Shown here: positions 35,945 through 60,479 of the stretch, piece after piece
Layout of the letters: each line of letters begins with the position of its first letter
Position numbering within the stretch: the stretch's first letter is position 1
Source: Oasisia sp. SBJ-2009
Taxonomy: Eukaryota; Annelida; Polychaeta; Sabellida; Siboglinidae
Reading direction: 5' to 3'
Assembly (NCBI GenBank): GCA_964017155.1
Contig: OZ024857.1
Coordinates: 5,806,327-5,870,326, forward strand
Length of the DNA stretch: 64,000 nucleotides
Notes under the pieces: generated by a model
Database searches by the model: none
What the model was told of the DNA's origin: nothing
Seen by the model: only the letters and a program-made list of their open reading frames with translations
Program-made: the position numbers and the translations under genes

Positions 35945-38732
35945 TTATTTCAGGTCCGGCCATCCTGTTCTCAACTCCATTTCTTTGTTCTGGGCGTGGG
36001 TTTTCATCATGTCCATCACTTCATTGTCAAATTCTTCCGGTGCAGGTCTTGATCCTGCAACAGAATTTGGGGATAGAAACAGTGACAATGGGCTGTATAA
36101 AATAACCTAGTGTAAATACTTATAGGCGATACTGAATGTATTTGTTTCTTTACAACATATTATTAACTGTTTCATGCATATCTGTGAATATACGGACTTA
36201 CTATGTATGGTACGTTTATCTGGGGCAGAATTAACAAAATTAAAATACAGTATTTTTGGATAGTTAAAAGTCGTCGACATCTTTTAGAAAATAAAGTAGG
36301 CAAAACTCTAACTAGTTTTTACACAAGTAATGTATAAGTGCAAACAGTAATTTCGATATACTGTAAGATACTGCAAGACATTCGCTTGTGTGGTGCAGGT
36401 AGGTAGACAAGACAAGTCCCCCACTAAAATAGGAGGTTGAAAACATCTGAAAATTGTTTGATAGATTTGAAAAACCATTACTGTAATTTCTGAATAAATT
36501 ATGGAAACATGTTTACCAATCATCCAGTAGTAGATGTCCCAATCGCTGGTTGGTTTGTTGATGATTAAATCATACATCCTCAGTTGTTCGTCATTCATTT
36601 TGTCTAGATAGCGATCAACAAACGTACTGAAAACGGAGATGCACAATGTTATTTTATATGTATGTACAGTATAATGTTCACTAATACAATAAACAGTGAT
36701 TAGTTCAATAAATATCCAATTATCGGTACATCTGTTATGGGATGGACAACTGTGAATTCCTCGTGAAATGTCAAAAATCACACTTTAAGTTAGTGTCATA
36801 TCTGAAAACTACTTGACCCATATTCAGTGTTTGTATTGAATAGCCATCAAGTGTGATGTAATTATTAATTTGCATACAGGTAACTAATATTAATTACCCA
36901 AAATCTGTAAAACGTTCAGGATTAGGCAGCGTGATAATACCTTGCATTTTTTAAAATATATTCATAATATTGATTAAAACAGATCTAACAATAATCCTTA
37001 GTGTCTACTGTATTGGAGAACAAAACAAACTGTTTTTAAAGCTTTATAATGTATCACACAATTGCAAGCCAAGAACTCAAGACAGATCATTTGTTTTCAT
37101 TTTTTATAAAACGAAAACTGGAGATTAAGCAGACTGGATCACATTGCATAAAGACACCAAGCAACACAGCTAGGTTTTTGTTTCTAACATAATATTATAA
37201 GGAAAGTTGGACAAGAACATAATAATTGAGACATATTCACAATTTCACATTCCAATCCATAATTGAATTTTTTGTTTACTGTGTATTACTAATTTACTGA
37301 AATCACATTCATAGAGCGCAATGATCTTGTGTCCTTAACTAGCAATAAATGATACGGGTGCAGCAGTGTCAGATTATAATCTTGTCTAAACCTGGTTAAA
37401 CAAATAACAAAACAGCAGTTATAAGTGAACTACATTCCTAGGTGATATGCAGTTTTATGCACACAAATTCAAAACGAACCTGAGAAGAATTCCGTTTTCA
37501 AGCATCCCTCGTTTGCGGCTTTGATAGATGAGTCGGGCCTTCTTCAATGCCGATGTCTCGCCAGTTCGCTCCACAAATTCGGGCAGGGGAGGCTCAACGA
37601 CATGTTCGGGTGTATGCAGTGGTACATCTGGTGGTTCTGTGCAGGGCTCACTGGCCAGACAGCGCACCTGGCGACCAGCCACTTGGCACAGCCGTACACA
37701 TCTCAGACCACTCTGAAAGGGCAACGCACTTCAAATGAAGATCCTTTTGTACATGTTTAATTGATCCATGTAACAATGTTTATTCAAAATGTGTAAGCAT
37801 ATTGCATGAATTATTTATCTGATATTAACAGCTTGTGTATAGTAACTGTGTACGGTTTAACCACTCTCTCTCTCTCTCTCTCTTTTAAATGCTGACCTCA
37901 TATATTAACATCACTAAATGTCAGTGATGCAAACCTGAAATTATTTTATAACCTACCATGATCTTAGTTCTAAAGAAATGCTTTTAGTATTATATTTACA
38001 TCCCTTTTATGCATCATATTTTTGGTTTGGGGAATGTAGCTATTTCAAGGGTATTAATATATACTGCATAGTGATGTGTTGTGGGTACCAGTTCAGTCTG
38101 CTGAGTCAACTAGTGGAGGCCTCTTATTTACATGCACCAGAATGGGCAGAACAGGTTTAGACAAGAGTAGAGATCTATCTGTAAATTTGATTTTCGTTTT
38201 TATGTGAATGTCATACAGACAGTTGTATGTGTTGGCATTATTAGATAGGGGTAACCTAAATAGGCATATTTAATAGAACTGCTTGGAAGACTGTTTTGGT
38301 TGTTTTGACTGATAAAATAGACAGTGTGGGAACTGATGACAACCCTATTTATCGCCCGCCCTTTTGAAGAATGTATCAATTTTATTTTAAAGCGTATTTT
38401 TAAACCGTTTGACAGAATGGATAACAATTAACAGCTGGTTTCAGTTTTATCTGTAAAACTTCCCCAGTGGACGGGGTTTCATAGAGCCGTGAACGGGAGT
38501 TTCGGTCACTGACGCTGTGCGACCTTGACCTGGCCGGCTGGCGTCGATCAAAACAACGCGGAGTCGAGCACACCGATATATTGTTTTTTAAGTTTCACCG
38601 TTAACGCTAACATGAATTCAAGCACCAGCAAAACACACATTTATCAGCGTAACAGCAGGCCATATATATAACAAAACTAATCGCTACTTACGCCGTTAGA
38701 AATCTACTTACCAATATTCTAGACATCGACAT
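35945..38732 (-). CDS. SDHAF2: Succinate dehydrogenase assembly factor 2 (SDHAF2/Sdh5), mitochondrial, complete
   Basis: Four minus-strand exons: 38712-38732 (ATG, MSMSRIL), 37480-37712, 36517-36626 and 35945-36054 (TAA). All junctions are GT-AG and the phases close exactly, giving 157 residues against about 160-170 in animals. An in-frame TGA lies 30 bases upstream of the chosen ATG. The family signature is complete: ARLIYQSRKRGMLENGILL (residues about 66-84), LDKMNDEQLRMYDLIINKP, then SDWDIYYW (about 112-119) and the acidic-to-basic C-terminal helix EEFDNEVMDMM. In known members this matrix protein promotes covalent FAD attachment to SDHA, needed for complex II. The Arg-rich residues 8-30 fit a mitochondrial targeting sequence. 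Introns (36055-36516, 36627-37479, 37713-38711) hold no recognised element apart from a (CT)n run near 37865. Confidence 0.93.
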
Positions 38733-39569
38733 GCTCGGGTCGGATTTTGAACCAACTCAGTGATGCTCATAAATATGTCTTGTACGTCAAGTAGTTGGAT
38801 AGACTGATTCATAGTCCACCATGTGGCACCTCTGTCGTGTCTGCGGCATAAACAAGGTTAGCACAATGGTTAGCATACTAAAATATTAATGTTATAGAAG
38901 TAGAGCCTACAGTGTTACTAGTATACCTCTCTGTAAACTTGAGAGAGGTTGAGTTCATACATGAGTACAAGGTTGGCCCTGAACAACTGGTAGATAATAT
39001 ATTTACTTACATAACTCGATCTGAATGAAGCATATAGTAATTCACAACATTTATGTTGTTGTCCAAAAAACATAACATAACCTGGGCGTACACTGACTCA
39101 CTGTCTGCTAGGTGCGTTGACTCGGTAACTGTAACTACTGTGGATTCCGTAATAGGCACTAAGACACTTGTTTATATTTTCGCAAAATAATATAATATAT
39201 TATATAATGATGCATTGTTTCTATATATTTTAGTAGTAATAATATAAAGGTGTGTTTTATTGTTCGTCAGTCGACCGCGCAGCAGCGTTACTAAAGATAA
39301 AACGTAATTACCGATTTATAATCTTTGGAACCATTAAATGGTCGCGGCGTTGCGTAGGGCACACATTACCATTGCAGCGGTTATGTTTCACGCGAAACGT
39401 GATTCAGCACATGTAATAGCATTGACGTGTATCACTGACTCTGAGGTGCGGTGCGTCTTTAGTACCATGATGTCGCCTTGTGTCCCCCGGAGTAGTGAGC
39501 AGCAGGCCTATTCATTCTCACTACGAGTCGTATGCTTCGTTTTCACATATGCAGTAAGAAAGTTTCTGC
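38733..39569. other. 5' flank of SDHAF2; possible divergent transcript
   Basis: This holds the SDHAF2 promoter and 5' UTR. On the opposite strand, 88 bases away, a CCACCATG context at 38817-38822 starts a short frame MWHLCRVCGINK that ends at a donor AAG|GTTAGC (38855/38856). No downstream exon was found. Otherwise nothing is recognised. Confidence 0.35.
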
Positions 39570-40018
39570 ACAACGGACATAACACGCAACAGACACAACA
39601 CGCAACAGACACAACACGCAACAGACACAACACGCAACAGTCACAGCACGCAACAGACACAACACGCAACAGATACAACACGCAACAGTACAACACGCAA
39701 CAGACACAACACGCAACATATACAGCACGCCACATGCACAACACGCAACAGATACAACACGCAACAGACACAACACGCAACAGACACAACACGCAACAAC
39801 ACGCAACAACACGCAATAGACACAACACGCAACAGACACAACATACAAAACACGCAACAGACACAACAGACAAAACACGTAACACACACAACAGACAAAA
39901 CACGCAACAGACACAACACACAACAGACACAACACACAACAGACACAACAGACACAACAGACACAACAGACACAACAGACACAACAGACACAACATACAA
40001 CAGACACAACACGCAATA
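39570..40018. repeat. 15-bp minisatellite (ACAACACGCAACAGA-type)
   Basis: About 30 copies of a 15-base unit, with indel variants of 10-12 bases near 39680-39830 and a shorter (ACACAACAG)n zone at 39920-39990. The Thr/Gln-rich and Cys-rich open frames (39338-40039 plus, 39508-40104 minus) are repeat artefacts. Confidence 0.93.
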
Positions 40019-40356
40019 CAGGAGGCAGGATTTGTGTAATATGTCGTAAACAGTTTTCTATCAGTTATTATTTTGAAAAACAACAACAACTGTAAATTAA
40101 GCATGGATTTGACACATTTACAAGTGTGGAAATATATTTTATTACTGCAACAGCATGCGTCATAGTAGAAATACAGTATTACCTATATTGCAAAGTTGGT
40201 TCATATTTAAATACTACTGCATGTGGCGGCACATGTGTTAATTCTTAGCCACAACATGACACACAACATGACCACAACAACAGCTACGAATTAAATGATA
40301 ATACATTCACAACACGCTTTGCGCTAAACTACTATATGATAACAGACGACACCTAG

Positions 40357-43151
40357 GCCGACTTCGATTGAGCTACGCGAGTAACTCGCGTAACCCGAGG
40401 GCTACCCGAGTCCCAATCGAACAGCCGAGATCACTCGAGCACGTGACCATTCTTGACCTAGATTAGTTACTCGAGGCAATCGCGAGTTTTACAGGATTCA
40501 CTCGAGTAACTTACGTAGGCCCCCTACCGCATAAGAAATGAATTAAACATTACATGACACAATCATTTAAGGACTTCAATATGGAGGTTGTCCAGGTTGA
40601 CCGTCGACCGGGAAATCTTCATGAACCAAAGAGACATTGTTAAGAAGATGCTCTATGCTGCCAAGTCCGAGTTCTATGCCAACCGAATTAAGGACCAGGC
40701 TGGCAACCCAACAGCCCTTTTCCGGACCGTGGGTTCTCTGTTGCAAACAAAACGTCTGCCAGCATTGCCTAATGAACACCTGGGACAATTGCTAGACGAA
40801 TTCAGCAACTATTTCATAGACAAAGTTGATATCATCAGACGCGACCTTGATAACATTGACAATTGCGTATCTATGCGTCCCGATGAGTCCTATGGTATTT
40901 CCTCGCATCTGTCATCGTTCATGCCCACAACAACCGACGAGATCACCAAATTGGTCAGCAAATCAGCCTGTAAATCGTGCAAATTGGATCCGATTCCTAC
41001 TCATCTGCTGAAGGACAACTTATCCAGCCTAGCACCGGTCATCGCTGATATTGTGAACATGTCGATTGCGACAGGAGTATTCCCTTCCGTCTTTAAAAAG
41101 GCTCTGGTAACTCATTTGCTGAAGAAAACAACGCTTGATGCAAACGACGTCACGAACTACCGTCCAGTGTCAAACCTGTGTTTTGTGTCAAAAATCGTAG
41201 AGAAGGTCGTTGCTGTCCGTTTCTCTAAACATTTGTCAGACAACGATCTATATGAGCAAATGCAATCTGCTTATCGTCCTAACCACAGCACAGAGACAGC
41301 ACTGCTGAGAGTACGCAATGACTTGCTCTGTATACTTGATGAGCGCAAGGCTGCCATACTAGTGCTGCTAGATCTATCAGCAGCATTCGATACGATCGAT
41401 CACACAATCATGTTAACCCGCCTCAGAGATCGGTTTGGTATTACTGCAACATGTCTTGCGTGGTTTGAGTCGTATTTGGTGAACCGAAGTCAACGTATAC
41501 AAATGCACGGCAGATTATCAACGGAACGTCCAGTGGTGGTCGGTGTTCCGCAAGGTTCCGTTCTCGGCCCTCTCATGTTTATTTGCTACACTGCTCCACT
41601 CGGTGATATCGCACGTCGACACGGGATAAACGTTCACCTGTATGCTGATGACACCCAACTGTATCTCGCGTTCAGTCCGCACTCAGACGAAGACACAATC
41701 CAGACAGTCACGCGCATCCAAGATTGTGTCGCAGAATTACAAGATTGGATTAATATAAATAAACTGAAATTCAATGCTACGAAGACATAAATTATTGTGA
41801 TGTGCGCGCCTCATATAAAGACCAAACTTTCTATGCCACAGATAAAACTTTGTGACACCGTTGTGCCAGTGTGCACTGTGGCCAAGAACATTGGCGTTCT
41901 CTTCGATAATAGTCTAAGCATGGACAACCAGGTACAGCACATTTGCCGTGTAGCGTATTTCCATATCCATTGTATTGGAAAAATCCGAAACCTTCTCGAT
42001 CGGAAAACAACAGAAATGATGATTCATTCTTACGTAACATCTCGCCTTGACAACGGAAATTGCCTGTTGTACGGCATTTCCGACCACCTCCTTACCAAAC
42101 TCCAAAGAGTACAAAACGCTGCTGCCCGGCTCATAACCAAAACGAGGAAACACGACCACATCACTGCTGTTTTAATCAATCTTCACTGGCTTCCGATCAA
42201 ACAGCGGATCGAGTATAAACTGTTACTGTTAACGTTTCGAAGCCTTCACGGACTAGCTGCGTCATACCTAAGCGACCTACTAATTCGTTACGAACCGACC
42301 CGTGCGCTACGCTCCGCTGACGCCCACCTGCTGGAGGTTCCTCGAAGCAGACTGCGTACGCAGGGAGAAAAGGCATTTTCAAGTGCTGCTCCACGCCTCT
42401 GGAACAATCTGCCGCTTGCCATGCGTGCCACAGACTCCCTCAGTGCTTTCAAGAAGCAACTGAAGACACTTCTGTTTAAGAGGGCTTTTTCACTTTAAAA
42501 GAACAATATTTTAATATCCGAACATTTTTAATATGTACTATTTATCAACTATTTTATTATTTTTTTTATTATTTTTTTATTGTAATATAATTATCAATTA
42601 TTTAGTTTTAATATCTACTATTTTTAATATCTATTATTTATCAACTATTTTAATATTTATTTTTTACATTGTAATATAATTAACTATTATTTATCAGTAT
42701 GAGTATTTTAGTATTATTAAGATTAAGATTATTTATTTATACTGGATTTTTGTTTTTTGCTTTTTACAGATCTATTTATTTTACAACTACGTCTCTATTT
42801 TAAATTTTTAGGTAATCTGTATATTCATGTAAAGTGTAATGCGCCTCTGAATGGTTTTATTGCTAGATATATGGCGTAGAGAAATACTGTATTTATTATT
42901 ATTATTATTATTAAAGTCAACACATGGTATGAATTATAATTAAAGTCCAAGAACATAAACGTCACAATTTACACACTAAACAACAGATTACTTAATTTTA
43001 TTTATTTACATAAGGGGTTTATGCCCGGGATCACGATCATCGGTGTTCAGTTGGATTACGCGCGTAGTACTGCGCGCGCAGTTGAATTATCATAAACCGG
43101 ATACCACGTTGGAGTTACGCGAGTAACTCGAGTAGCTCAATCGAAGTCGGC
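40357..43151. mobile_element. Non-autonomous TIR DNA transposon carrying a nested L2-like LINE
   Basis: The termini are inverted: GCCGACTTCGATTGAGCTAC at the left and its near-perfect reverse complement at the right (43100-43151). The inverted repeat extends into GAGTAACTCGCGTAAC, about 40 bases in all. Flanks are CCTAG at 40352-40356 and CCTAG at 43152-43156. This is a possible 5-bp target-site duplication; a 3-bp CTA reading with one more terminal base is also possible. Without the LINE the element would be about 470 bases and has no transposase. ACTCGAGT-type motifs recur in both subterminal regions. The superfamily is undecided. Confidence 0.75.
40588..42915 (+). mobile_element. L2-like (CR1 group) non-LTR retrotransposon, 5' truncated, one nonsense codon
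   Basis: A single frame from about 40588 to the stop at 42496-42498 is broken only by TAA at 41788-41790. The RT motifs are all present: NYRPVSNLCFVSKIVEKV, motif A LLDLSAAFDTIDH, GVPQGSVLGP, catalytic YADDTQLY, and WININKLKFN. The C-terminal block is typical of L2-type elements: RVQNAAARLI, LHWLPIKQRIEYK, LHGLAASYLSDLL, PRSRLRTQGEKAFSSAAPRLWN. The endonuclease and 5' part are missing. The AT-rich 3' UTR ends in (TTA)n at about 42890-42915. The element lies wholly inside the TIR element 40357-43151, so it inserted later. Confidence 0.85.
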
Positions 43152-43189
43152 CCTAGACGCCCTGGAGTTTGTGCGTAATCTCTTGTATC

Positions 43190-43345
43190 CACTAGGTGCC
43201 TTTCTCACACTTGATACGTTCCAACTGAGTGAACTGGAGCATTTTAGAGTGAACGATCTTGCCCAAGGTTCGACACGGCAACCCAAGATTCGAACCCGGG
43301 TTCTCTTAGCCGAGAGCTCGTATGTCTAGTCACTGGACCGCTGCT
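43190..43345 (-). mobile_element. SINE fragment, inverted
   Basis: The reverse complement shows GCTAAGAGAACCCGGGTTCGAA (a B-box like part), then CCTTGGGCAAG, then CACTCTAAAATGCTCCAGTTCACTCAG. This is the same order as the plus-strand SINE 300 bases further on. Only the head and the first part of the body are present. Confidence 0.65.
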
Positions 43346-43351
43346 CCACTG

Positions 43352-43639
43352 CACATAATAGGAGGGATGTTGGTATTAAACCCTCGCGTGTTTCCTACTG
43401 CAAGTGTCCACTTTATGAAAATGAATATAACTATAAGTTCCATCAATAGCCAGTCCTTGGGACCGTACCTAAGTTTGACATGTTACACTACACATTGTCA
43501 ATTCTCCTGTCAAACCAAGAGGTCATGCTATCACATGTTACACTTGACGTACCCACTGACCACTCAACCATGCCGTAAGTACTCTGTCAACAATGTGCCG
43601 TCTGTCGTGTGATACTTACTTAACACTGGGTGATGTACT
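43352..43639. other. Spacer between two SINE copies, nothing recognised
   Basis: Unique-looking sequence between the inverted SINE fragment and the plus-strand copy. Confidence 0.45.
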
Positions 43640-43975
43640 GTCGTAGAGCGCAGTGGCTCAGGGGTAGACCTCCGGACTCTCGACTAAGAGAACCTGGGTT
43701 CGAATCCTGTGCTGCGGTGTTAAAACCTTGGGCAAGTTTTTTCACTCTACATTGCTCCAGTTCACTCAGCTGTATAAATGAGTACCTGGCAATAGACAGT
43801 GGTGGATATGTGTACGTGCAGCCTTTCGCACATTAATTGTAGCATGGGGCTGGATGCTTCCCAGAGAAGTTGAGATGGTATTTGATTGAACAGGTCTGCC
43901 GGGGAAGTAATGTGTAAAAGCGCTTTGAGCAGTCCTATGGACTGGATACTGCGCTATATAAAAACTTACCTTACC
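43640..43975 (+). mobile_element. tRNA-derived SINE, near full length
   Basis: The tRNA-like head at about 43647-43715 has an A-box-like TGGCTCAGGGG and a B-box GGTTCGAATCC. The conserved body follows (CACTCTACATTGCTCCAGTT, CACTCAGCTGTATAAATGAG, GTACCTGGCAATAGACAGTG). The tail reads GCGCTTTGAGCAGTCC...GATACTGCGCTATATAAAAAC and ends in a short TTACC repeat. Pol III transcription by the internal boxes is inferred. It lies just downstream (in the gene sense) of the ethanolamine kinase stop codon. Confidence 0.8.
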
Positions 43976-44296
43976 TTTACTGGAGTCTATTGCAGCAGGT
44001 ACTATAACACTCCGAACCCAGACTACAACTCCAAAGCTTCAACCAATATGTCTCAGTGAATAATTTTATATATGTGAGTAAATCAGAATAGAGTCATGGA
44101 CATATGGACATCCGTATTCTTCCAATTCTGATCCAGAGTTTGTAAGAACATTATTTTGTTCTCACCCATCCCTATAAACGTACATGCATAAACAGATATC
44201 ACGCATATACGATAGAAGTTAATATGTTCACATTACGCATCCATACTGCCTAAATCATTAACAATGTTCGTGTTTCTGTGCGCCACAAGAGGCAAA

Positions 44297-55027
<10,731 letters not shown>

Positions 55028-55150
55028 TTCTGCACCTTCGTCTTCGTGAATGGCCCTAAGTGTGTGTCGTCACTGGGTCGTCCTAACCTCGGCTCGTCAC
55101 GCTACAAATAACACCAACAACGAGACATGCCCGAACGCTCATCTTGACAG
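55028..55150 (-). promoter_or_regulatory. Conserved 5' leader of ethanolamine kinase
   Basis: Reading away from the ATG at 55027, about 120 bases match, base for base over long stretches, the sequence before the ATG at 63952. Shared blocks include GACGACACACACTTAGGGCC and TTATTTGTAGCGTGAC. It is probably 5' UTR plus proximal promoter, retained in both copies. Confidence 0.6.
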
Positions 55151-57069
<1,919 letters not shown>

Positions 57070-57158
57070 TTCGAAACAAATTTCATAATTAGTATTTTTA
57101 ATTATACACAACTAGCAATTCGAATTGCTAGTTGTGTAATTATGAAATTTGTTTCGAA
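57070..57158. repeat. Perfect inverted repeat (hairpin) with a 13-base insertion in one arm
   Basis: TTCGAAACAAATTTCATAAT at the left is exactly mirrored at 57139-57158, and ACACAACTAGCAATTCG is mirrored across the centre at 57121/57122. The left arm has 13 extra bases (AGTATTTTTAATT) that the right arm lacks. There is no loop: the centre is AATTCGAATT. Confidence 0.9.
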
Positions 57159-57291
57159 GAAACTTATATTTACTCTTTTAAATTCACAAACATGTATATT
57201 TACCGACATATTTATATAACAGCTCACGTACTAATTATGTCGCACCGTTACCCGTGAAAATGTTCCTCACAGATTATAAGCATTTCCCCAC

Positions 57292-57795
57292 TAGTCTAGT
57301 CGGAAGGATACAGTGCATCCCCCGGAAATATACTTTTAATCGGTGTCACCAGATCGGAACAAATATGTAAAAAAAAAACGGTTTGCTATGTTAACAAGTC
57401 ACCAAAATGTCCTACGTATCAGTTTTATACAAATTAGTGCCGCCATTATTGAACAAAATTATTTTCACTGTATCTCGGACAACATTGCACATAACAGCAT
57501 AAATTAGACGTCCAAACTCCAGACCCATATTTCTAGGGCCAAAGATGATTACAAGACCATTCCTGAATTAACCACACGTGTCCTTGGCATGTCACGCATA
57601 TTCTGAACTGCCAGCATTACCGAAAATGGGACTTTTTCGCAGTATTTCCAATATTGCAGGTAAGTTGAGAAGGTTTTATAAGGACATTAATTGTGTTTTA
57701 TTATGAGCAGACAATGGGTGGCGATCAATTCATGGTATTATGAATAGAGGAATTCCACTAAGTTCATTTACCAACACATTTACTGATCTAGGGAA

Positions 57796-57880
<85 letters not shown>

Positions 57881-58951
57881 CATGCCAGATTGATCCTTTC
57901 TGAGCTGTCGTGCCTCAACCTCTCATGGGCTTTATAATGATAATTGTCGCGCCACTGTGTTTGTTCTTCGAGGATATTGAGGCAAAAGAAGTCGTTATTA
58001 TTATTATAAAACATCATTCACCATCGCTTTAACTGAAGTCGTCAAAGTCAACCTCGTTCTCGTCTTCCTCCTCCTCCTCTTCTTCCTCTTAACGACTACC
58101 AGTGTCCAGAAGATCAACCAATGAGTTTGGTAGGATAGGACCGCAGGACCACTCCGGTTCCAACGCTCCATCGTCAGTCCGTATCCAACCTTCCCAATCA
58201 TCGTAGGGTTTCGGCTGTTCCACGGTGGGTTTGTCAGCCCGCGTGTATAAGGCGACGCGGTGGTTCACATGCTGAACGTGCGGCTTCAAAACATCCATGC
58301 AACTCGGTAAGGGCTGGAACCTCAAGTCTCACGTGCTGAAGCCGTTGGAACAGTTCACCTGCCTCATGTACGGACAGAATCGAGTCTTCGGGGGACGTCC
58401 TCCGTCCCAAACTCCTGCGCAAGATGGCGGGTGAGGACGAAAAACTCATTTCGAAGTCAAAGGTCGACCTGGCTGGTGTCGCCTTGTGCTGACGAAACCA
58501 TCCTGGAATAGCCGAAACCCTACGTACGATGATGGGTGGGTAGATAAGAACTGACGATGGAATGTTGGAACCGGTGTGGCCCTTCGGTCCTGTCCTACTA
58601 AACTCAACGAAAAAGCCCCATTTTCGAAAAGCTGCCACTCTAAACAATTGTATAATATGCCAAGGACACGCGTAGTTAATTCAGGAATGGTCTTCTAATA
58701 ATCTTTGGCCCCGGACATATGGGTCTGGACATTAAATTTGTGCAGTTATGTGCAATATTGGCTGAGATATAGTGAAAAATACGTGTTTAACTAATGGCGG
58801 CACTAACTTGCATAAAACTGATACGTGGGACATTTTGCTGACTTGTTGACATAGCAAACCGTTTTTATGTATTTTTTTCCGATCTACTGACATCGATTAA
58901 AAGTATATATTTCCGGGGGGTGCACGGAACCCTCTCCTTCCGACTAGACTA
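57292..58951. mobile_element. Long-TIR DNA transposon, about 345-base inverted ends
   Basis: 57294-57637 and 58608-58949 are inverted copies. The ends read GTCTAGTCGGAAGG, flanked by TA at 57292-57293 and 58950-58951 (putative TA target site). The repeat includes GGGACTTTTTCG/CGAAAAAGCCCC at its inner edge. The core has a (TA)n tract (57795-57880) and a minus-strand piece at 58020-58330 reading QPLPSCMDVLKPHVQHVNH, then WSCGPILPNSLVDLLDT and an acidic tail. That piece looks like the C-terminus of a transposon-borne protein, but I cannot name the family. No full transposase is present. Confidence 0.7.
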
Positions 58952-59489
58952 TTATAGACTTTTTACACCGAGTGCGTTGATTAAATAATTGATAATTTCA
59001 ATAACGTTATGTAGAACTAGAGGTTATCTGTAATACGAAATGGCCATCTTTCAGCACTTTTGGAGATATCTCCCAGGTGGTCATGAGATAAGGATAATAA
59101 AAAATAAATGGAAGGATGTATACTCTGTAATCTAGTGACCAATAGGCATATTACTTTGACATAAGTTTACACCCAGTCGACAAATAAATAAAATATAAAA
59201 TAAATACATATTACATGCTTTGCGGCATGGATATACACCTGTTTAGAGGCGCTTAATATTTAACGTTGATAAAATAAAACACGACATCACCTTAATACAA
59301 TAAAAAAAATCACGAAATGTAAACTAAATGCATATTTACTCCAGTTTAAAGAGTACGTACAACGTTTTAATTTTTCATTTAACATTACATTTTATGAATA
59401 CAACATGCTCGCTGCCTGCCAATTAATGATTAGGTACTTACTAAGCTCTGAACAATACCTGCAATTTGAAAAATTCCGCCAGCAACACA
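58952..59489. other. Intergenic AT-rich, nothing recognised
   Basis: Between the long-TIR element and the tandem duplication. No frame or repeat family is seen. Confidence 0.5.
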
Positions 59490-60193
59490 TTCAAATGGTA
59501 AACAAAACATCCAGTTTCGAAACAAAATTGATTATCGGTAATAACGAGGCGAGAAGAGTTAATTGCAATACCCTTTGATGTGTCACGTTCTAATCTTCCC
59601 GTTACTAATGACTAATAATGGCTATTGGGGGCAGAGTAGCTGGCAACGTGCCTTTAATTGCGGGTGGAGGTTTAGTGTACGGCACACAGGTGGCGCCACC
59701 GCTGTCCTCGATGGTCAGACACTGGGCTGACGTACATGTGTGTACACGTGTGTGCGAGTCAGCGTTGTATACAATTACTCGATTTACTAGCCGAGTATTG
59801 ATTTGTGTGGTGATTTTGCTGTATGGTACGGACAGTCGACAAGCGTCCAGGTGGGGGCAATTACTGGCATCACTACGCTGTTACAGACAACTGTGAACAA
59901 AATAGGTCGGCAGCATCGCTTGTAACCTAGATGTAGTTTTTTCTGATATGTATGTATTGAGGGCAACGACCGCTCTCGCTGTTCTATTTATGTCACAGCG
60001 ACCTGGTGATGTGTACGTAACGTGCCGTTGAAAGAGTAACATGCCATATAGAGGGGACGCGGTCAACCAACTGGGCCGGTGAGTGTATCGAGCAAGTTGT
60101 CGTTGTTACGCGAATGTATGCAAGCATTACCATTGGTGCTTTGTAGGGGATCCCTTATGCTTAATGTGCCAAGCGCTAGCGTGAGAAGGTATC
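59490..60193. repeat. Tandem segmental duplication, copy 1
   Basis: Aligns by eye with 61326-62763 once the 712-base insert there is removed. Shared blocks include AACAAAACATCCAGTTTC, GCACACAGGTGGCGCCACCG, GCCGAGTATT and GCCAAGCGCTAGCGTGA. Function unknown; the short open frames are not conserved between the copies. Confidence 0.8.
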
Positions 60194-60479
60194 CAGGTTA
60201 ACTTCGTACATGAGTGTAGCTACGGTTACTCTGGTCAGCAAAGACAGTAGTAAAGTTTACCATGTAGATATCTGGTATTTGTTATTTGCTGTTTATTTAT
60301 TAGGTGGCTATAACTATAAGGTGGAATTTTGCAGGAGCAACACGCATATTTTAATGTTATAAATATCTACATTGTCTTATTAACTGAACGCGTCAAAACA
60401 AAGCATAGTTTATTAGCAGTCATGCACATAGTCACAATACTACTGTATTACGGATATATTAGTGTCAGCAGGCCTATAT

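Noticed and set aside
39338..40104. Gln/Thr-rich and Cys/Val-rich frames
   Set aside because: They follow the 15-bp minisatellite and end with it.
43647..43715. tRNA gene
   Set aside because: Only the A and B boxes are kept; there is no cloverleaf with a clear anticodon arm, and the conserved SINE body follows directly.
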